Below are positions 1-12,669 of a stretch of 64,000 bases of DNA, piece by piece. This stretch comes from Isoperla grammatica (lineage: Eukaryota > Arthropoda > Insecta > Plecoptera > Perlodidae): contig OX246739.1 of the NCBI GenBank assembly GCA_945910005.1, positions 4,804,001-4,868,000 of the forward strand. The letters are read 5' to 3'. Each line of letters opens with the position of its first letter. Positions within the stretch are counted from its first letter, which is position 1. The position numbers and the translations under genes are program-made. The notes beneath the pieces are model-generated. The model searched no databases, had not been told where the DNA came from, and saw nothing but the letters and a program-made list of their open reading frames with translations.

Positions 1-594
1 GAAATAAAAAGAGTTATTTTTGTCAGTGGCCTCGGGGCTTGAACTATTCAGTGTCTTGGATCAATTGTCGGAAAGTGCGACAATGTGACCGATTACATCC
101 GATTACGATTATCGACAAATAGGTCGATACATTATACAGTCGTCCTGTACTTTTCAAAACGATGAGCGGTGATAGGTGAATATAAAGGACAGTTACAAAT
201 GCGGTGTTGCGACCAGGGAACAAAAGAAGGGCGGGGGGGGGGGGGAAGACGACGTGGTAACAAGTGAATGGGTTATGACAGGACCGATTCACTGTCTTAC
301 CTTGATGATGTTCCAGCGTGACGGTTGGATGTGAGGTGACGTCTTGGGACCAAGTTGTCAATGTATCACACGAACACAAGCACAAGAACTAACATGAACG
401 TAACAAACAGCAGACAGAACGGTGTGACTAAGGAAGACTCACTCACGATGACGAGTGCGCGGGGACAAAGTCCACTGAGGTCGAGCGATGTGCACTGTAC
501 GAAGGTTCACTAGAAACTAGAAATAGCAAGTTTTTCTGTCTAAAGACAGTAAATCGGGGGATGGGGAGGAGGGTAGGACTAGGAGAGAGCCATA

Positions 595-650
595 CGCTTA
601 GGACTTACGCCTCAAAGGCATGAGCCACCGCGAAGGGCAATAGTCCAGTG
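595..650 (-). repeat. tRNA-derived SINE head fragment
   Basis: On the minus strand this reads CGCGGTGGCTCATGCCTTTG, then AGGCGTAAGTCCTAAGCGTA. It is closely similar to 50645-50705 and to the head of the element at 61985. Confidence 0.45.
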
Positions 651-1380
651 AGACAATATATTAGCAGCAGCTTATAAGATCAAATACAATGTGATACAAG
701 AATCTGTGTGATTTGTCCGGCCCAGTTGCCACGAGCTTTCTTTACAATTTTGTATTCTTCAAGTTGATTAATCTTACAACTTCTAAGGTGGTCTGAAAAG
801 AGTGGCAAGGCTCATTCAAAAGAGAATACACATATAAAATAGCCAATAGTCAAATGTCAGCTAACATGTTATTTAAATAATACATGTATTCAACATGAAC
901 AGGGTGGGCGCGTAATGTTCATAACTACAAATTATTATTATGCTCAGAGTAGCCTTTCAAAAGAATATCGTAACTTATGTGAGTTGGGTATGTGAAAATG
1001 GTTTTGTTATTGATAATAAAATAAGAATACACATCTGAGTTTTTCAAGATTATAATCCTAGATACGTCATAGAAAATGAAATACCCCCATAACTTTTGGA
1101 ATACCGAGAAAAGTGAGAATCCTCTCACACGAGAAGGGAGTAAAAATTATATTGTCCGATTAAACCCATTTGCGCAGTTGAGGCCGTAAATACGCCCTAA
1201 TATTTGCCTCAATTCCAGCTGGGTACACCGTTCACGGCACTTAACAGGGGATGTACATAAAAATAACCCTCATCCCTGTAATGATTTTTGAACTGTATAA
1301 GTTACGTTCTGTTTAATCATGTTTGAATGTTCATATGTAGTCACGCTCCACACAGGTTTACAGATCACACACCAAACATA

Positions 1381-1412
1381 CACACACACACATACATACA
1401 TACATACATACA
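1381..1412 (+). repeat. CA and CATA microsatellite
   Basis: A run of CA dinucleotides passes into five CATA units. Confidence 0.9.
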
Positions 1413-4400
1413 GGTATGTTCATGTCTAATAGAATCGGCTTATAACTCACAAATTCCAGTTCTAAAAATAAAATTGCCATTCCATATTTGTTTGGTTTGT
1501 GGTACCTATACTAGCAAGTACAAAACGAATTCAATTTTCCGTAAATATCTCCAACTTCTCATACGTATTTAACATTTGAATAAGAAAAATCTCTGATTGG
1601 ATATTTAAATACGTATATATTTGTTTTTCCACACTATTGTCTTACATCGCATTTAATTTAAAAGTTTATGGAATATACGTCAGACTATAAAAACCGTGAA
1701 ATAATCTGAGCTAGTTTCCAATTAGGCCATACCGGCATCAGGATTGTTGGGTAAACAAAACTGGGTCATAATCCTGAAGAGAGCAGAAACGATCCAGTTT
1801 TCATAAAGAGATAAACACATAAACAACGACACTTGAACTCTGTCGTTCCACTCGACGCAGATGCTGTCCCACCCTTCGACTTACAGGAGAGCTTTATTAT
1901 TTATAAACTTTTTCCAAAGAACCAAACATCGCACAATAAACTTTGCTATGCAAACTCGCAGTATTCTTTGATTCCGTCCACCGCTTATTAATATTTATCC
2001 TGGCTCTTGCTTAAAATTTAAATATTATTCGTCTCTTGATTTAACCATCCGATTTTCTGCTCAAGTAGGGTATAATGCTATGTAGTATAATGCTATGTTG
2101 CTGCTGCAAAAATTCTAGTAACTGTCTTATGTTTGTATAAATGAACAGAAATTACGACAATTTGTTGTGATAAATGTAATATAATAGGTATGAAATATGA
2201 CTTTTAAATTCCGTGATTCGCATATCAACATAAAGTAGATAGTAAAACGATTTTATGTCGAGATAAAATTACGATACTGTTTTGATATTTTATTGAACAT
2301 TCCGATTTTATGGGAAAATATAGAAAATTGAGATATGGTGTTCGTAAACTGTTTTCGGGGAATAATTTCTTATAAAAAGATGAGTGAACGAAGAGGGTAA
2401 CTTCGTCATAAACTTGGTGGCCAAGGAGGTAAGAAAAATCATTGGCTCTTCCTGAACTCAAGTGTATACATTTACAACTTATATGTTTTGATATCGGTGA
2501 TCTTCATATATTTTCCTGAACCACTGGTTGTAGCAAATGTTTCCAGTGTATACGGTAGAATATAACAAGACCAGACAGTATGAGCGTAAGCTCATGTAAA
2601 GCTACCAATATTATTTCTATGTCACTAATACATAACACATTATAAATATAAGTAGCGCACGTCACAAGTGTAAAATAAACAATCGTGCAATAACTACAAC
2701 AACAATTTATTATTTGGCAAATGCGAAATAAATGCTGAGTGGAAAATAAACTGTTTTAACAGTAACACGGGTATATCAACGCCGATTAGTCTAATCCACG
2801 GGTCTTTAAAGTTGTCAACTTCGTTCACTTGCTTAATGAAGGCCAGCGAGGAAATCCCTTCTAAACTCTGTACTCTAGCTTGTCCAACTTTGACAAAACG
2901 TGCCGGCTTTCCATCAGGTTACACCATCGACTTGAATTAAATCTGGGTGCGGCTGATGTGTCTATACTAGTGGACTGGAAAACATCATGTACTTAGTTCT
3001 AAAACTATTACGCTTAATTCTTTGGACTACACTCCAATTTAACCAAATGTATGTATTTCATTTAAAATGATGTTTGCTATACAATATACATGGCTAAATT
3101 AAGTGTACATATACGTTAAGATTTTAAAATGTTATCGATGTATGTTTATTGACTTATTTATCTAATTATTCTTCAGCAAGATTGATGCACATTACTCATC
3201 ACCAGGTCAGTTGAGATGATAGGGTGCTACCTCTGCCTGCACCAGTGAACTAAAACAAGAGGCGATGCCCCAGAAAACAACACCGTTACATACGTAATCC
3301 ACCCCCCCCCCCCCCCACCCCCCTCACACAAAGTGATCTCAACCTTTGTGCACTCACCATCAAGAATGTCTGACGTAGCTCAGACGAAAAGTTCTGGTCG
3401 ATCCTCGGTTTATCCCAAAAACCTATGACACACATAAATATTGTGTTTGCCTACTAAAACATTCTTGACAAAAGTATCACTAAGATTATTGTGACGTGGA
3501 TGAATATTTCTGGAAACTCTGATCTGAGTTCGAATATGATATTTTACTTGAGTTTTCATCACTGGAAAGGTTGAATGTTACAATTGTCTCAAAATGTGTT
3601 ATTACCTTATAAATTAAAATGTATGCGCACACAACTAGAGCATAACAAATCTCGAGCTCTTATCTCGCTGGCCAACCTTTTTATTGTTAACTGTCCTAGT
3701 TATGTAACGCGCTAAAGTTCACCACCTTTATTTTCTTTGTTCGCTTAGTTTGTTTAATTCGGTCCAATTTCTTCTGAAGCAATAAAGAAGGTTTTAAACT
3801 ATTTAAATCGAGCACTTTAGATGCAGAAGAATCTGTCATTATTTATACAATTTTTTTTCATTCTCATACCTTTTTCTGTCGTTCTTTTTTTATATGCATT
3901 CAAACTTTATTTCACTGTAATATACATTGTTTGGTAGTACTTTTCGTATAAATCGAGCACAAAGTGTCCTATAATGAAAAATAAAAGAAATGATTAGATC
4001 CAATTGCGAGCACTTTGAAATCAATACTTGAAAATTGCATTTCGTGGAAGCGAAACATGTGCCCTGAAAGTTCTTATCTAACACGTGGTTCGTATTTCAA
4101 TGATAGTTCCTCGTGTAAAATGTGATCTCTTAAATGTTTTTGTGGTTTTATGTTTGAAATGCATTAGCCTTCCCGAGGTTTCCGTTCAATGGCTTGGAAG
4201 ATTCCCCACCCACCCCACCTCACCTCACAGAAGTGAGCATATCGTGTCACGTGAGAAGGAAAGAAACTTACACTTCTCAAGGTATAGGAATACAAACTAA
4301 AGTGTTTATACATTGGAAAAACGGTGTCATGATAATGTGTTCGTTTGTTTTATGCTTCATACTTGGTAACACCCCACGAATTTAGTAACATTAAAGAAGT

Positions 4401-5164
4401 AACAATGTGAAATTTAGTCAAAATAAAACACAGTAAGATCAAACGACTGCTAACTTCCCAAGATGCATAATGTGAACGCAAATGTGAACGCTCTTTCCAA
4501 TAAACCAGTGAGAGACTGGATATATGTAAACATGAAACATCCCATAAATATCTCCCACCCCCTTCTTCTCAGTCTTAACAGCTGATTCGATAGCCTTGAT
4601 TATTGACTCACGTTTTGTCGCTAGCCAATAAATTAGATTTGAAATATAACGAATAAATGAATAAAAGTAACCATTTCTAAAACTAAAACTCCACTTGAAT
4701 CATAATATTGTAGTTATTAAAGTTAAGTTTTATATGGTACAACTAACACATGTTCTACAACCTGTAACGCACATGAAATACTAACGTCACTAGGTAGCGA
4801 ATGTTAGATTATCTTTTGATTGATACTGATTCGCTTGGCGCCATCTTTGTTTGCCAGAACACTTCTCGGTTTGGCTTTACGCGGTATTGGCATAGAATAG
4901 CTGAGGAAGCTCCATAATAATTCCTTGTTTGTGCTAAACACTCCACAACGTAGCGCGTTATCCTCTACTGTTGGTTTGTGATAAGCACCACAAGAAGGGC
5001 TCCTTAGAAATGTATGTGCTTGAGCTACCGCCAAGATTATTAATGATGAATGTTGTGTTTATGAAAATCTAATTAACTATTGTAATTAAGCCATAGATTT
5101 AAAATGAAGTAAACATTTATGTATTTCCTGGAACTTATTTAATTTGAATTAGTGTACCGACGTA

Positions 5165-5325
5165 ATTGGCCTATTAAACCGCGGTTTCTGCGTTCCAGGT
5201 TCGAACCCTGGCTTGGGCCATGGCTTTGGCTTGGATGTCATGTGGCGTTTTTTCACCCTCATAAACACCCACTCATCGTCTCGATTAGCCTCGTTGCAAA
5301 AATATGAGACGTAAAATATCAAACA
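5165..5325 (+). mobile_element. SINE-like element, tRNA-derived 5' part and shared 3' core
   Basis: A tRNA T-arm (CAGGTTCGAACCCTGG) at about 5200 follows a weak tRNA-like head. It is followed by a core ending TCGTCTCGATTAGCCTCGTT and GCAAAAATATGAG. The core resembles the 3' part of the element at 61985 (CCGTCTCGAATAGCATTGTA, ACAAAAATTATG). There is no ORF. Confidence 0.55.
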
Positions 5326-6325
5326 TCATCATCTTCAAATAAGCATGTTAAAATTCTGAGTATAAAATTAAATATATCGTCTCAAACATACCATATCATC
5401 AAACAATGATCTCTAACATTGCTTGACAATTTTTTTTTTTTCTCAATATTTGGTTTACTTGTTTGTTTACAAATGATAGAAAGACGAAAACCCTATAACC
5501 TCAAATAAAATAATATGTTAGGTTAGTAACAAAAATACGTTGTCTTATTAAGTATTATCGTATATTAATTTGGTTAAATGAGTTGTCACTGGAGTCGATA
5601 CATTCTATTCCATGCTTCTCACAAGGTCAAGGTCCACGCATTAGCTAAATATGAGACTCTTGTATTTACAACCACTTTAGAAATGTTAAAAAACCATACG
5701 ATCTTCAAGTTTACAAGACTTATACAAATTTTCTGATGTGATGCGACCTGATTGTTTGGAGCAAACTTCATATTGACAGCTTTGCTTTTTTATTAGCAGC
5801 TTTGTCGAGTACGTCGTTAAACACAAATAATCAAATTAAATCAATCCTATTAACTTGGGACCAAATATTTAGTTAAACCGAGCCTTAAGCATACACACAC
5901 ATTAAATGGTTTTAGTAGTTACGAAATTGTTGGTACGACGGTAATGGGACGAGGGACGACCTAGTTCTTTGTTTACTGATCCTTCACAAAGAGATTTAGA
6001 ACCTTGCTTGAGTTCAACATGAAGTGAAGCACATTCTTCAGAGAGCTGCAACGAGATAAGCCACCTATCATATAATATCTAGGTCAACGGGGAACTGAAT
6101 GTTTTTAGTGACATAACATAACCTAAATAATATCCACCGGAGATTGAAGCCTATTCGCCAAGATAGGCCACCGAATAGAAATGTAGCGCGTTACTAAAAG
6201 CTCATTTGAGTGTGTATACGCACTGGAACCGATAAAGCAGTTCTCCCCTGGAAAAAACTTCTTTAACGACTCTGATATTCACCGTTACTGAGTTTGCGAT
6301 GTAGTAGAAAATCGCGCCTTTCTTA

Positions 6326-6448
6326 AGGCGTTTTCCAATGGTTGCACTGGACTGCACTGAGTGCGCCTTAACAATTAAAACAACAATGTACAATACTATA
6401 ATAGCCACACCAGTGCGCACTGAGTGCAGCTCATTAGGAAACACCCTT
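6326..6448. mobile_element. hAT-like MITE, copy 1
   Basis: The ends are imperfect inverted repeats (GGCGTTTTCCAATG and the complement of GGGTGTTTCCTAATG). Both sides carry palindromic CACTGAGTGCGC words and a CACACCAGTGCGC segment. The central AACAATTAAAACAACAATGT region and the flanking CACTG words match the copy at 12333-12459. The assignment to hAT rests on the style of the subterminal words and is tentative. Confidence 0.55.
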
Positions 6449-7364
6449 ACATACACTTGACATTGCCGACATTGCTGAAAGGAGCCAAACGGTGGCGCTG
6501 CCATCGGCTACTTTGGAAGCCAAGTCAAGTTGATGTTTCCATCAACGGCTGTCAGTTCCCCATCCTATGAGTGGCGGCAATGCTACTTGCAAAAAGTCAC
6601 ACACACATGGGATGGTCTTCACAAACGTGGCAACCATTTTGGTTATCGGCAAGAAATCGTAACATGAGAAACTGACTTGACTTATTCAACGAGTGTCTTT
6701 TTTCAGCACAGTCACGAAGACTGCTTGTTCTAGTGATAATACGGTTGATTTCACTTATGTGTGGCTCCATATTGCCACACAATTCAGTTGTTTTATTCCC
6801 CTGTCTCGAAACACAACATCCCTACCCTAGTTCAGACGTGACTAGAAGATTCTAACGTTCTCAAGGCATCGAGTATTAATGGCTTTAGTGGTCAGAGAGT
6901 TTCACAGGAATACGGTTGTGGTAGAAAGACTTTTTACTGCAAACATGATAAATCATCTCTGAAAATCATATTTTAATTTACACAGTTGGTAGATTGTTAC
7001 GCGATTAGTTTACAAGGCTGCAAGTCAACAAACCAATTTCAAAGTGTGTTGTCAAGCCAAAGACTTATGAGAGTAACTCCGTATAGGTTAGAACCTGCAT
7101 CTTCTTACAATAGTGTCACACAACACTTTTATTTGTCCCGGAACAACCTGACCGATATGTTTGTCAGACGATTAAATCGTGACCAATCACCGATCGCTAT
7201 TTGTAACTGGGGCTCGCTGGTTGGTCACCCAGCCACTCGTCTATGACAAACACATCTGTGACGGGAGCCACAATTTTCGCATTCCGATCTTTACTGCTGC
7301 CTCTTTTATTTATATTGTTCTTTTCCATGTTCGATGTTAGGTATGTATTTTCTTATTTCGTTCT

Positions 7365-7620
7365 GCACTGGTGTGCACTGAGAGTGGATTGCACGTTCCA
7401 CTGGAACGTTGAGTGTGCACCAGTGCAACAAAGTCGTCTTCCACTCGACTATTGCTCTCATGCAACGAGTGCAGAGCTGTGTTGCTCCAGTTCAGTCGAC
7501 GGAGCAATAGTTTCACTGCAGCTGCATTGTTGTCGTGTTCTCCTCGCCATTACCTACACCAGAGTCATTACGTCATTGTGGCAGTCCAGAGTGAACCGGT
7601 GCGCATTCGTGCAACACGTC
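7365..7620. repeat. Cluster of CACTGG/GTGCAC palindromic words
   Basis: Inverted segments TGCACTGGTGTGCACTGA and TGAGTGTGCACCAGTGCA flank a TTCCACTGGAA dyad at 7372-7440. Further GTGCAACGAGTGCAGAG and CCGGTGCGCATTCGTGCAAC words follow. The vocabulary matches the hAT-like MITEs at 6326 and 12333, so this is probably a larger relative or remnant. A 142-codon open frame overlaps it, but its sequence shows no domain and it is explained by locally raised G+C. Confidence 0.4.
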
Positions 7621-8919
7621 ATTGGGGGAGTTGATTTTGAGTCCCAAATTCTGCAAATAAGATTGGTCTAGTCTGTCAATCTGTATAGTTATTGTTGAAA
7701 GTCCATGTCAAGCATAGTGAGGTAATAATAATAAGGCGATGGAGGGGGGGGGGGAGGGGAGCGGCAAGTGGGGTACTCTCCCCCGTCCCTCCCAGTGTGT
7801 TGATATTGTACAGGTAGACACTTGCCGTATGTGTACTTGTGCGCGCGAGAGAGTGAGTAGGTTATTGGAATTCTTTCCCCCCCCCCTCCCCCCTGGGAGC
7901 CCTTGAATATGTATATTCCACTCTGAAACCGTTATCGCTGCGTTGGCGATTCATGTAGACACGGCTGCTTTTAAAGTGAAGGTTCCATCTCAAAAAAGCG
8001 TTTGATGTATCCTATATAGGTAACTATTTGAGTGGTCTATAACTGACGTTACTCAAGCCGAGCAGATTCAACCTAGCCGCGCCATTGTATTAGTGCGCAG
8101 GCAGTGACGTCACTGATGGTGCACTACATTACGTACAGTCCATTTGGAAACTCAATTTAAGAAGGTGCCACATGTACGATAAACCCGAGTCAAGTCCTCT
8201 CACACGATATGTCATCAATTACTCATTTCGCGCACGGTGAGAGCGACTCCGCCACACGATGCTGCAGCAAAAACTTTGAGTTATTTATTGTATGCATCGA
8301 CTTACAATGTGTGTTTGAAGATGTGTAATTAGTAATTGAAAGGATGGGTATAAAGTATCTTTGATGTGGAATACAAACACATATTAATTGTATGATTGGG
8401 GATTTGGTATGAATAGGGATTTGGATAACCCAGAAGTTGGGCAACTCCTTTGAAAGTGTTTGAGAAAATTCTCAAAACAAGCATTTCTGCGTTACAAAAA
8501 AGGAAAAATATTAGATGTAATTCATTGTGTCTTGGAAAATAATCGTATAGAAACGCAAAATAGCCAGAACCAAAACGCGAAATACAAACTAATGATAAAT
8601 TGTCATTATTGTTAAATTTATTGTTTAATGTTTACGTTATAACTTGTTTCAGGCGTAGGTTCTTACATAGTTTATAGATAGTGGATTGTCTGTGTTTTCA
8701 TAAGTGTAATGAATAATAAAATACACGTCTAACCTGGACAAGAACCCGCAAACCTCGACGTTCTCGTTGCAGGTTAATGAATTACATCCTGCATGATTTA
8801 ACGTTGAAGTACAATTATTAACATTCACATGAATGTAGCCGATGTCCCATGACAGCTGATCCCAACGCAACTGACACGATAGGGTGACTCCAATCTGAAG
8901 GGATGGAATAGAGGTAAAA

Positions 8920-9107
8920 GCTGGTCCACACAGATTTTTAAGACATAATGCATAAGGTTTTAAGACGTTGTTATAAAAACAACAATGAAAACAACGTCTT
9001 AAAACTAAAACTTAATGTGAACGCCAGTACGTGTTTCCTATGATCCATCTTTACGACTACGCGTTAAACCTTAAATAGTATGTCTTAAAAATCTGTGTTG
9101 ACCAGCC
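8920..9107. mobile_element. 188-bp MITE with terminal and internal hairpins
   Basis: Terminal inverted repeats of 28 bp (8920-8947 and 9079-9107) read GCTGGTCCACACAGATTT... with one mismatch and a one-base length difference. Inside it, a perfect 16-bp inverted repeat (8957-8972 and 8990-9005, GTTTTAAGACGTTGTT) forms a second hairpin. The element has no coding capacity. A CGTTAAACCTTAAATA segment lies between the inner hairpin and the right end. Confidence 0.85.
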
Positions 9108-9245
9108 TTCAAGTGTTGAATGTCCATCTAATCATTATTATTGGCCCTACCCACCACGGTTATGTTTGGAGTTAAAAAAGCGAGAAATCAGTGCGGTCAG
9201 TAGACCATTATATATTCCAGTGGCTAACGGGTTCGGTTCTGTTTA

Positions 9246-9307
9246 GATAATTATCATTACCATTATCATTATCATTATTAGTATTATCATTATTATTATT
9301 ATTATTA
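9246..9307 (+). repeat. ATT/ATC trinucleotide-hexanucleotide repeat
   Basis: TATCAT and TTATTA units alternate over about 60 bp. Confidence 0.85.
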
Positions 9308-10844
9308 CTCCTATACCATTGGCTTTTAGCATTATTTTTATTATCATGTATATTTATTGGGTGATTAAAGGCAGTTTGCTATTCTTTGCCATCCAACGTT
9401 ATGAACATCTATGTATTCATCTAGATAATTGCAGTAGTTAACTATTGCTTGACACCGTCATCTCCCCATAAAACTGGTGCAGTTAAACTATACAACGGTT
9501 GGTATTGTTTATGCGCGCATGAAGTGTATCTATGCTACTTACAGATAGGTAACAAGCTGAAAACATACCGTATGTATAATTTTGATCTAGAAATACGAAT
9601 CTTAAAGTAGTCAAACATTTTACAAAATGTGATTTTTGCCGATCAGATTTTCTTTGATGTAATTAACGTAAGATTACAATTTTCCAAATAAATTAAATTT
9701 TGCTCGAGTGCAGTCTGTCCCTATTACATGTGACCACAAATAGTTCCGCTCAATAAATTCTAAAAAAAATCATTACATTTTTAGTGACTTAATAGTTTAG
9801 TGTGAGACCGTTTAGGCTGGCTGAACAATATTGTTAATTTAATAACATATATTAAGTAACAAGATTCGAATCATATTCTCTTAATATCGTTTGAGCTTTA
9901 CGTGAAGTGTAAAACGCTCCAAGATCAGAGGAAAACCAGTGTAGGAGAGCACGACAATAATTTGCATGCGGCAGGAATATCGGCGCTTGGAGGTCTCATT
10001 CGAGGACGATTTGCGCAGCCGCCTGATAGGAATACTACGAGACTAAGCGATTCTGCGGTCCGGCCAGAATATATAAACATGGCAGCGCTTTCTATACAAC
10101 CAGGAGAATTTCATTATCCTCATTTTCCAACATAACAGTGTGGAATTGCACTTCATACTAGAGTAACGACAACCCGCCCGCACTGAGTGTGTACGTGGTC
10201 CCACGACGCGGCGTTAGAACCACCATTATGCTAAATACTTGGTCATTTTTCCGTCGGACATAACGTTTTGTCATTGTGACATCATCTTGAGCAAACTTTA
10301 TGGGAGGCTGACGGTTTATGTATAAAGTGGCTGCGCAAATGTAGTCTCCTGTTGGAAGGATTTTATTTTACAATTAAAATAAAACTAATTGCAGTTTCGT
10401 TTATTAACTCGTGCCGTAATTCCACCTGTATTAATGACCCTTAATGGGTAAAGAAGCTCGATCATTTATCAATCCATATTTTTATAACAATCGCTATCAC
10501 GACTTGTATTATGTATTGAGTAAATGTTCCCGAGTGAAATATGTAGAGACATTTTAACATATTATGAAAGTGTCGTTTATTTTAAGGTCACAATAACGAC
10601 ACCAAATAAAGAAACAAACCTACTAATTGCAATTAAAGTCTCTTTTATATATATATATATGATTTCTCAGATTTTGTTGGTTGCAATATGTAAAGAAAGG
10701 ATAACCATAACCAGAAGCAAATTCAAGGAGCTTGCTAGAGCAGCTACCCAGTGATGTATCGCTGTGGCAGTGTTTTCGTTTTTATATGCAAGTGTTTTTT
10801 GGTTGTTGTGGTTTTTTATTTATTTGTTTTTGTATATTTGTATG

Positions 10845-10890
10845 TCTTGAAAAAGACGACGCTAAAGTCGTCGAAACGTTGACTTATCAT
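10845..10890 (+). repeat. GACGAC-hairpin / GTCGAAACGTT motif
   Basis: CTTGAAAAAGACGACGC, TAAAGTCGTCGAAACGTTG contains a 6-bp hairpin (GACGAC/GTCGTC). It resembles the end motif of retroelement fragments. A similar CTGAAGATGATCGTAAC, CATCGAAATGTCGG motif lies at 17360-17395. Confidence 0.35.
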
Positions 10891-10937
10891 TAAAAATAAA
10901 ATTTAGATTGGTTTAACCGTAAAATGTATCCTTTCTT

Positions 10938-10961
10938 TATATATATATATATATATATATA
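10938..10961 (+). repeat. AT dinucleotide repeat
   Basis: About twelve TA units follow CTTTCTT. Shorter AT runs lie at 10645-10660 and 28788-28802. Confidence 0.9.
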
Positions 10962-12332
10962 ATAACATACGTTTCAGCCACCAGAAAAGGGAAATTCAAA
11001 ATGCCACACCACCTAAAACATAATATTAGTGTGATAAAATCAAATTACTATGTCCGTAATGCCTCTTATACAAATAAAACAAATTGGCAAGGGGTGTATT
11101 TTGAAGCAATGATTCTCATTACTTTTAGTTGTGGGGTTATAATTATTTGCGTGTTCAGTTATTACCATTAAAATGATAAATGGGACCAATAGGAATGGGA
11201 TGGTCAATGGGAATATGGATGGAGACGTTTGTGAACGAATATCTAAATGAGGGTACGACTCAATTTATTTTTAACCCTATGTTAGTGTGTTTTAACTTGG
11301 GTAGTAGCAAGATTTCTTTGTGGTGTTTGTTCAGTAGTTATTAAAAGTTGTTAAAACGGATGGAAATGTATTTTCAAAAAACGTTCATAACTAAACGTTG
11401 ATACAAACGAAGCAAACAAAAATGTACAATATTCTTTCAAAGAGGTTATTACTGAATTTAATTCAAATAGACGTTTACAGCACAACGAAATTTTATGTTT
11501 ATAGCTGTTTGAAGAATAGTGCACGCCAATGTCCAAGCTCTCGACAACGCATGCAATTATCAAAAATTTACATCTTACGCGAGAAGCTCTATCGAGATAA
11601 ATTTCTAAAGTTTGCAACAAAGACCTGCCAAAGCAACTTGTCTGTCGGAAAGGTGGAAATCCTTCTGTTCTGTATTGCCAACCAACCGTGCTTCATCAAT
11701 AAAGAACGAATGTGCAGGCTTAGCATGCTTAGTTTTCAAGGTGTGCAACGGCTTTCCTTTCTTTCTACAGAGTTGCAAAAATAAAACAACCCCGTTTGAA
11801 ATTGTGTTTTTGCTTTGCTTCTTTCCATGCCAGCAGGGCTTGCATTATAAACAGACTCCAGACGAGAACCTTCCAGATATTGAAATATCGCTTATTTGAT
11901 ACTACGTATTTTAATTTCGTTTGAGTTGTTTGTTCAACGTTGATTCTATAACATCTTGGGTTTTCGTAACTTATAAAGTAAATTACTCTTCAACGTTTTC
12001 TTTTCCTTTTTTCGTACCCTGCAAGAGAGCTAATAAATTAGAGTTAAGTCCCCCTGATAAGCATTACATACAAATGATGGTGGAGGCCGGAACATGTAAA
12101 TCTAGCATGAACTCATACCTCCCCCTCCACAGCCCCCACCCCTCACTCCACACCCCTCCTCAGACATTCTCTCAGTCCAAACACCTTCTTCACACGAGAC
12201 ACTTGACACGCCAACTCATGTGTATTTACATGTGTCATTTCGCCATGCCATATTATAACAGCAGTACACATAAACAACAAGCTAATTATCACTCTTCTGT
12301 GTATATGTGAATTAAAGAAGGTATATTAGAAA

Positions 12333-12459
12333 AGTGGCATTAGTTAGATGGCTGCACTGGGCCGTACTGAGTGCGCCTTTAACAGTTAGAAGTACAATTC
12401 ACAACAATACAAAAGACTCACCAGTGTGCTCAGAATACAAGCCATAGGATAACACCATT
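12333..12459. mobile_element. hAT-like MITE, copy 2
   Basis: It shares TGCACTGG, ACTGAGTGCGCCTTTAACA and ACCAGTGTGC with copy 1 in the same order and spacing, but is more diverged. The right end reads AGGATAACACCATTG, complementary to the left-end AGTGGCATTAGTTAGATGG in imperfect fashion. It is non-coding. Confidence 0.5.
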
Positions 12460-12669
12460 GAAAGTTAGCTTGTTAAAATCTCTTCGAATTCTCAATAATA
12501 ATCGGATGAATACATTGTTAACTGATAAAATGTAAATTTACGAAGACAACCTGGAATCGGTTCAATTCAAAATTGTGCAAACGATTGTGAATATTAATTA
12601 TATTTCTGCATCTGTACACAATGACATTCCTTTTTACAACGCTTATATTAACTTGCCTTGTTTGTCTGG

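Noticed and set aside
7243..7671. Longest open frame in the window (142 codons, plus)
   Set aside because: No domain or splice borders; it overlaps palindromic CACTG-rich repeat vocabulary that explains both its length and its G+C.
9621..9700. Possible tRNA or small RNA
   Set aside because: No A-box/B-box pair or stem structure could be supported.
10065..10140. TATATAA box followed by an ATG, a possible core promoter
   Set aside because: No initiator, no downstream coding exon and no conserved elements; TATA words are common in AT-rich DNA.
11398..11784. 128-codon plus-strand frame with overlapping minus-strand frame
   Set aside because: Composition and content look random, frames overlap on both strands, and no family is recognisable.
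11921..12310. 129-codon plus-strand frame
   Set aside because: Low-complexity Ser/His/Pro stretches from a CT-rich patch; no domain.
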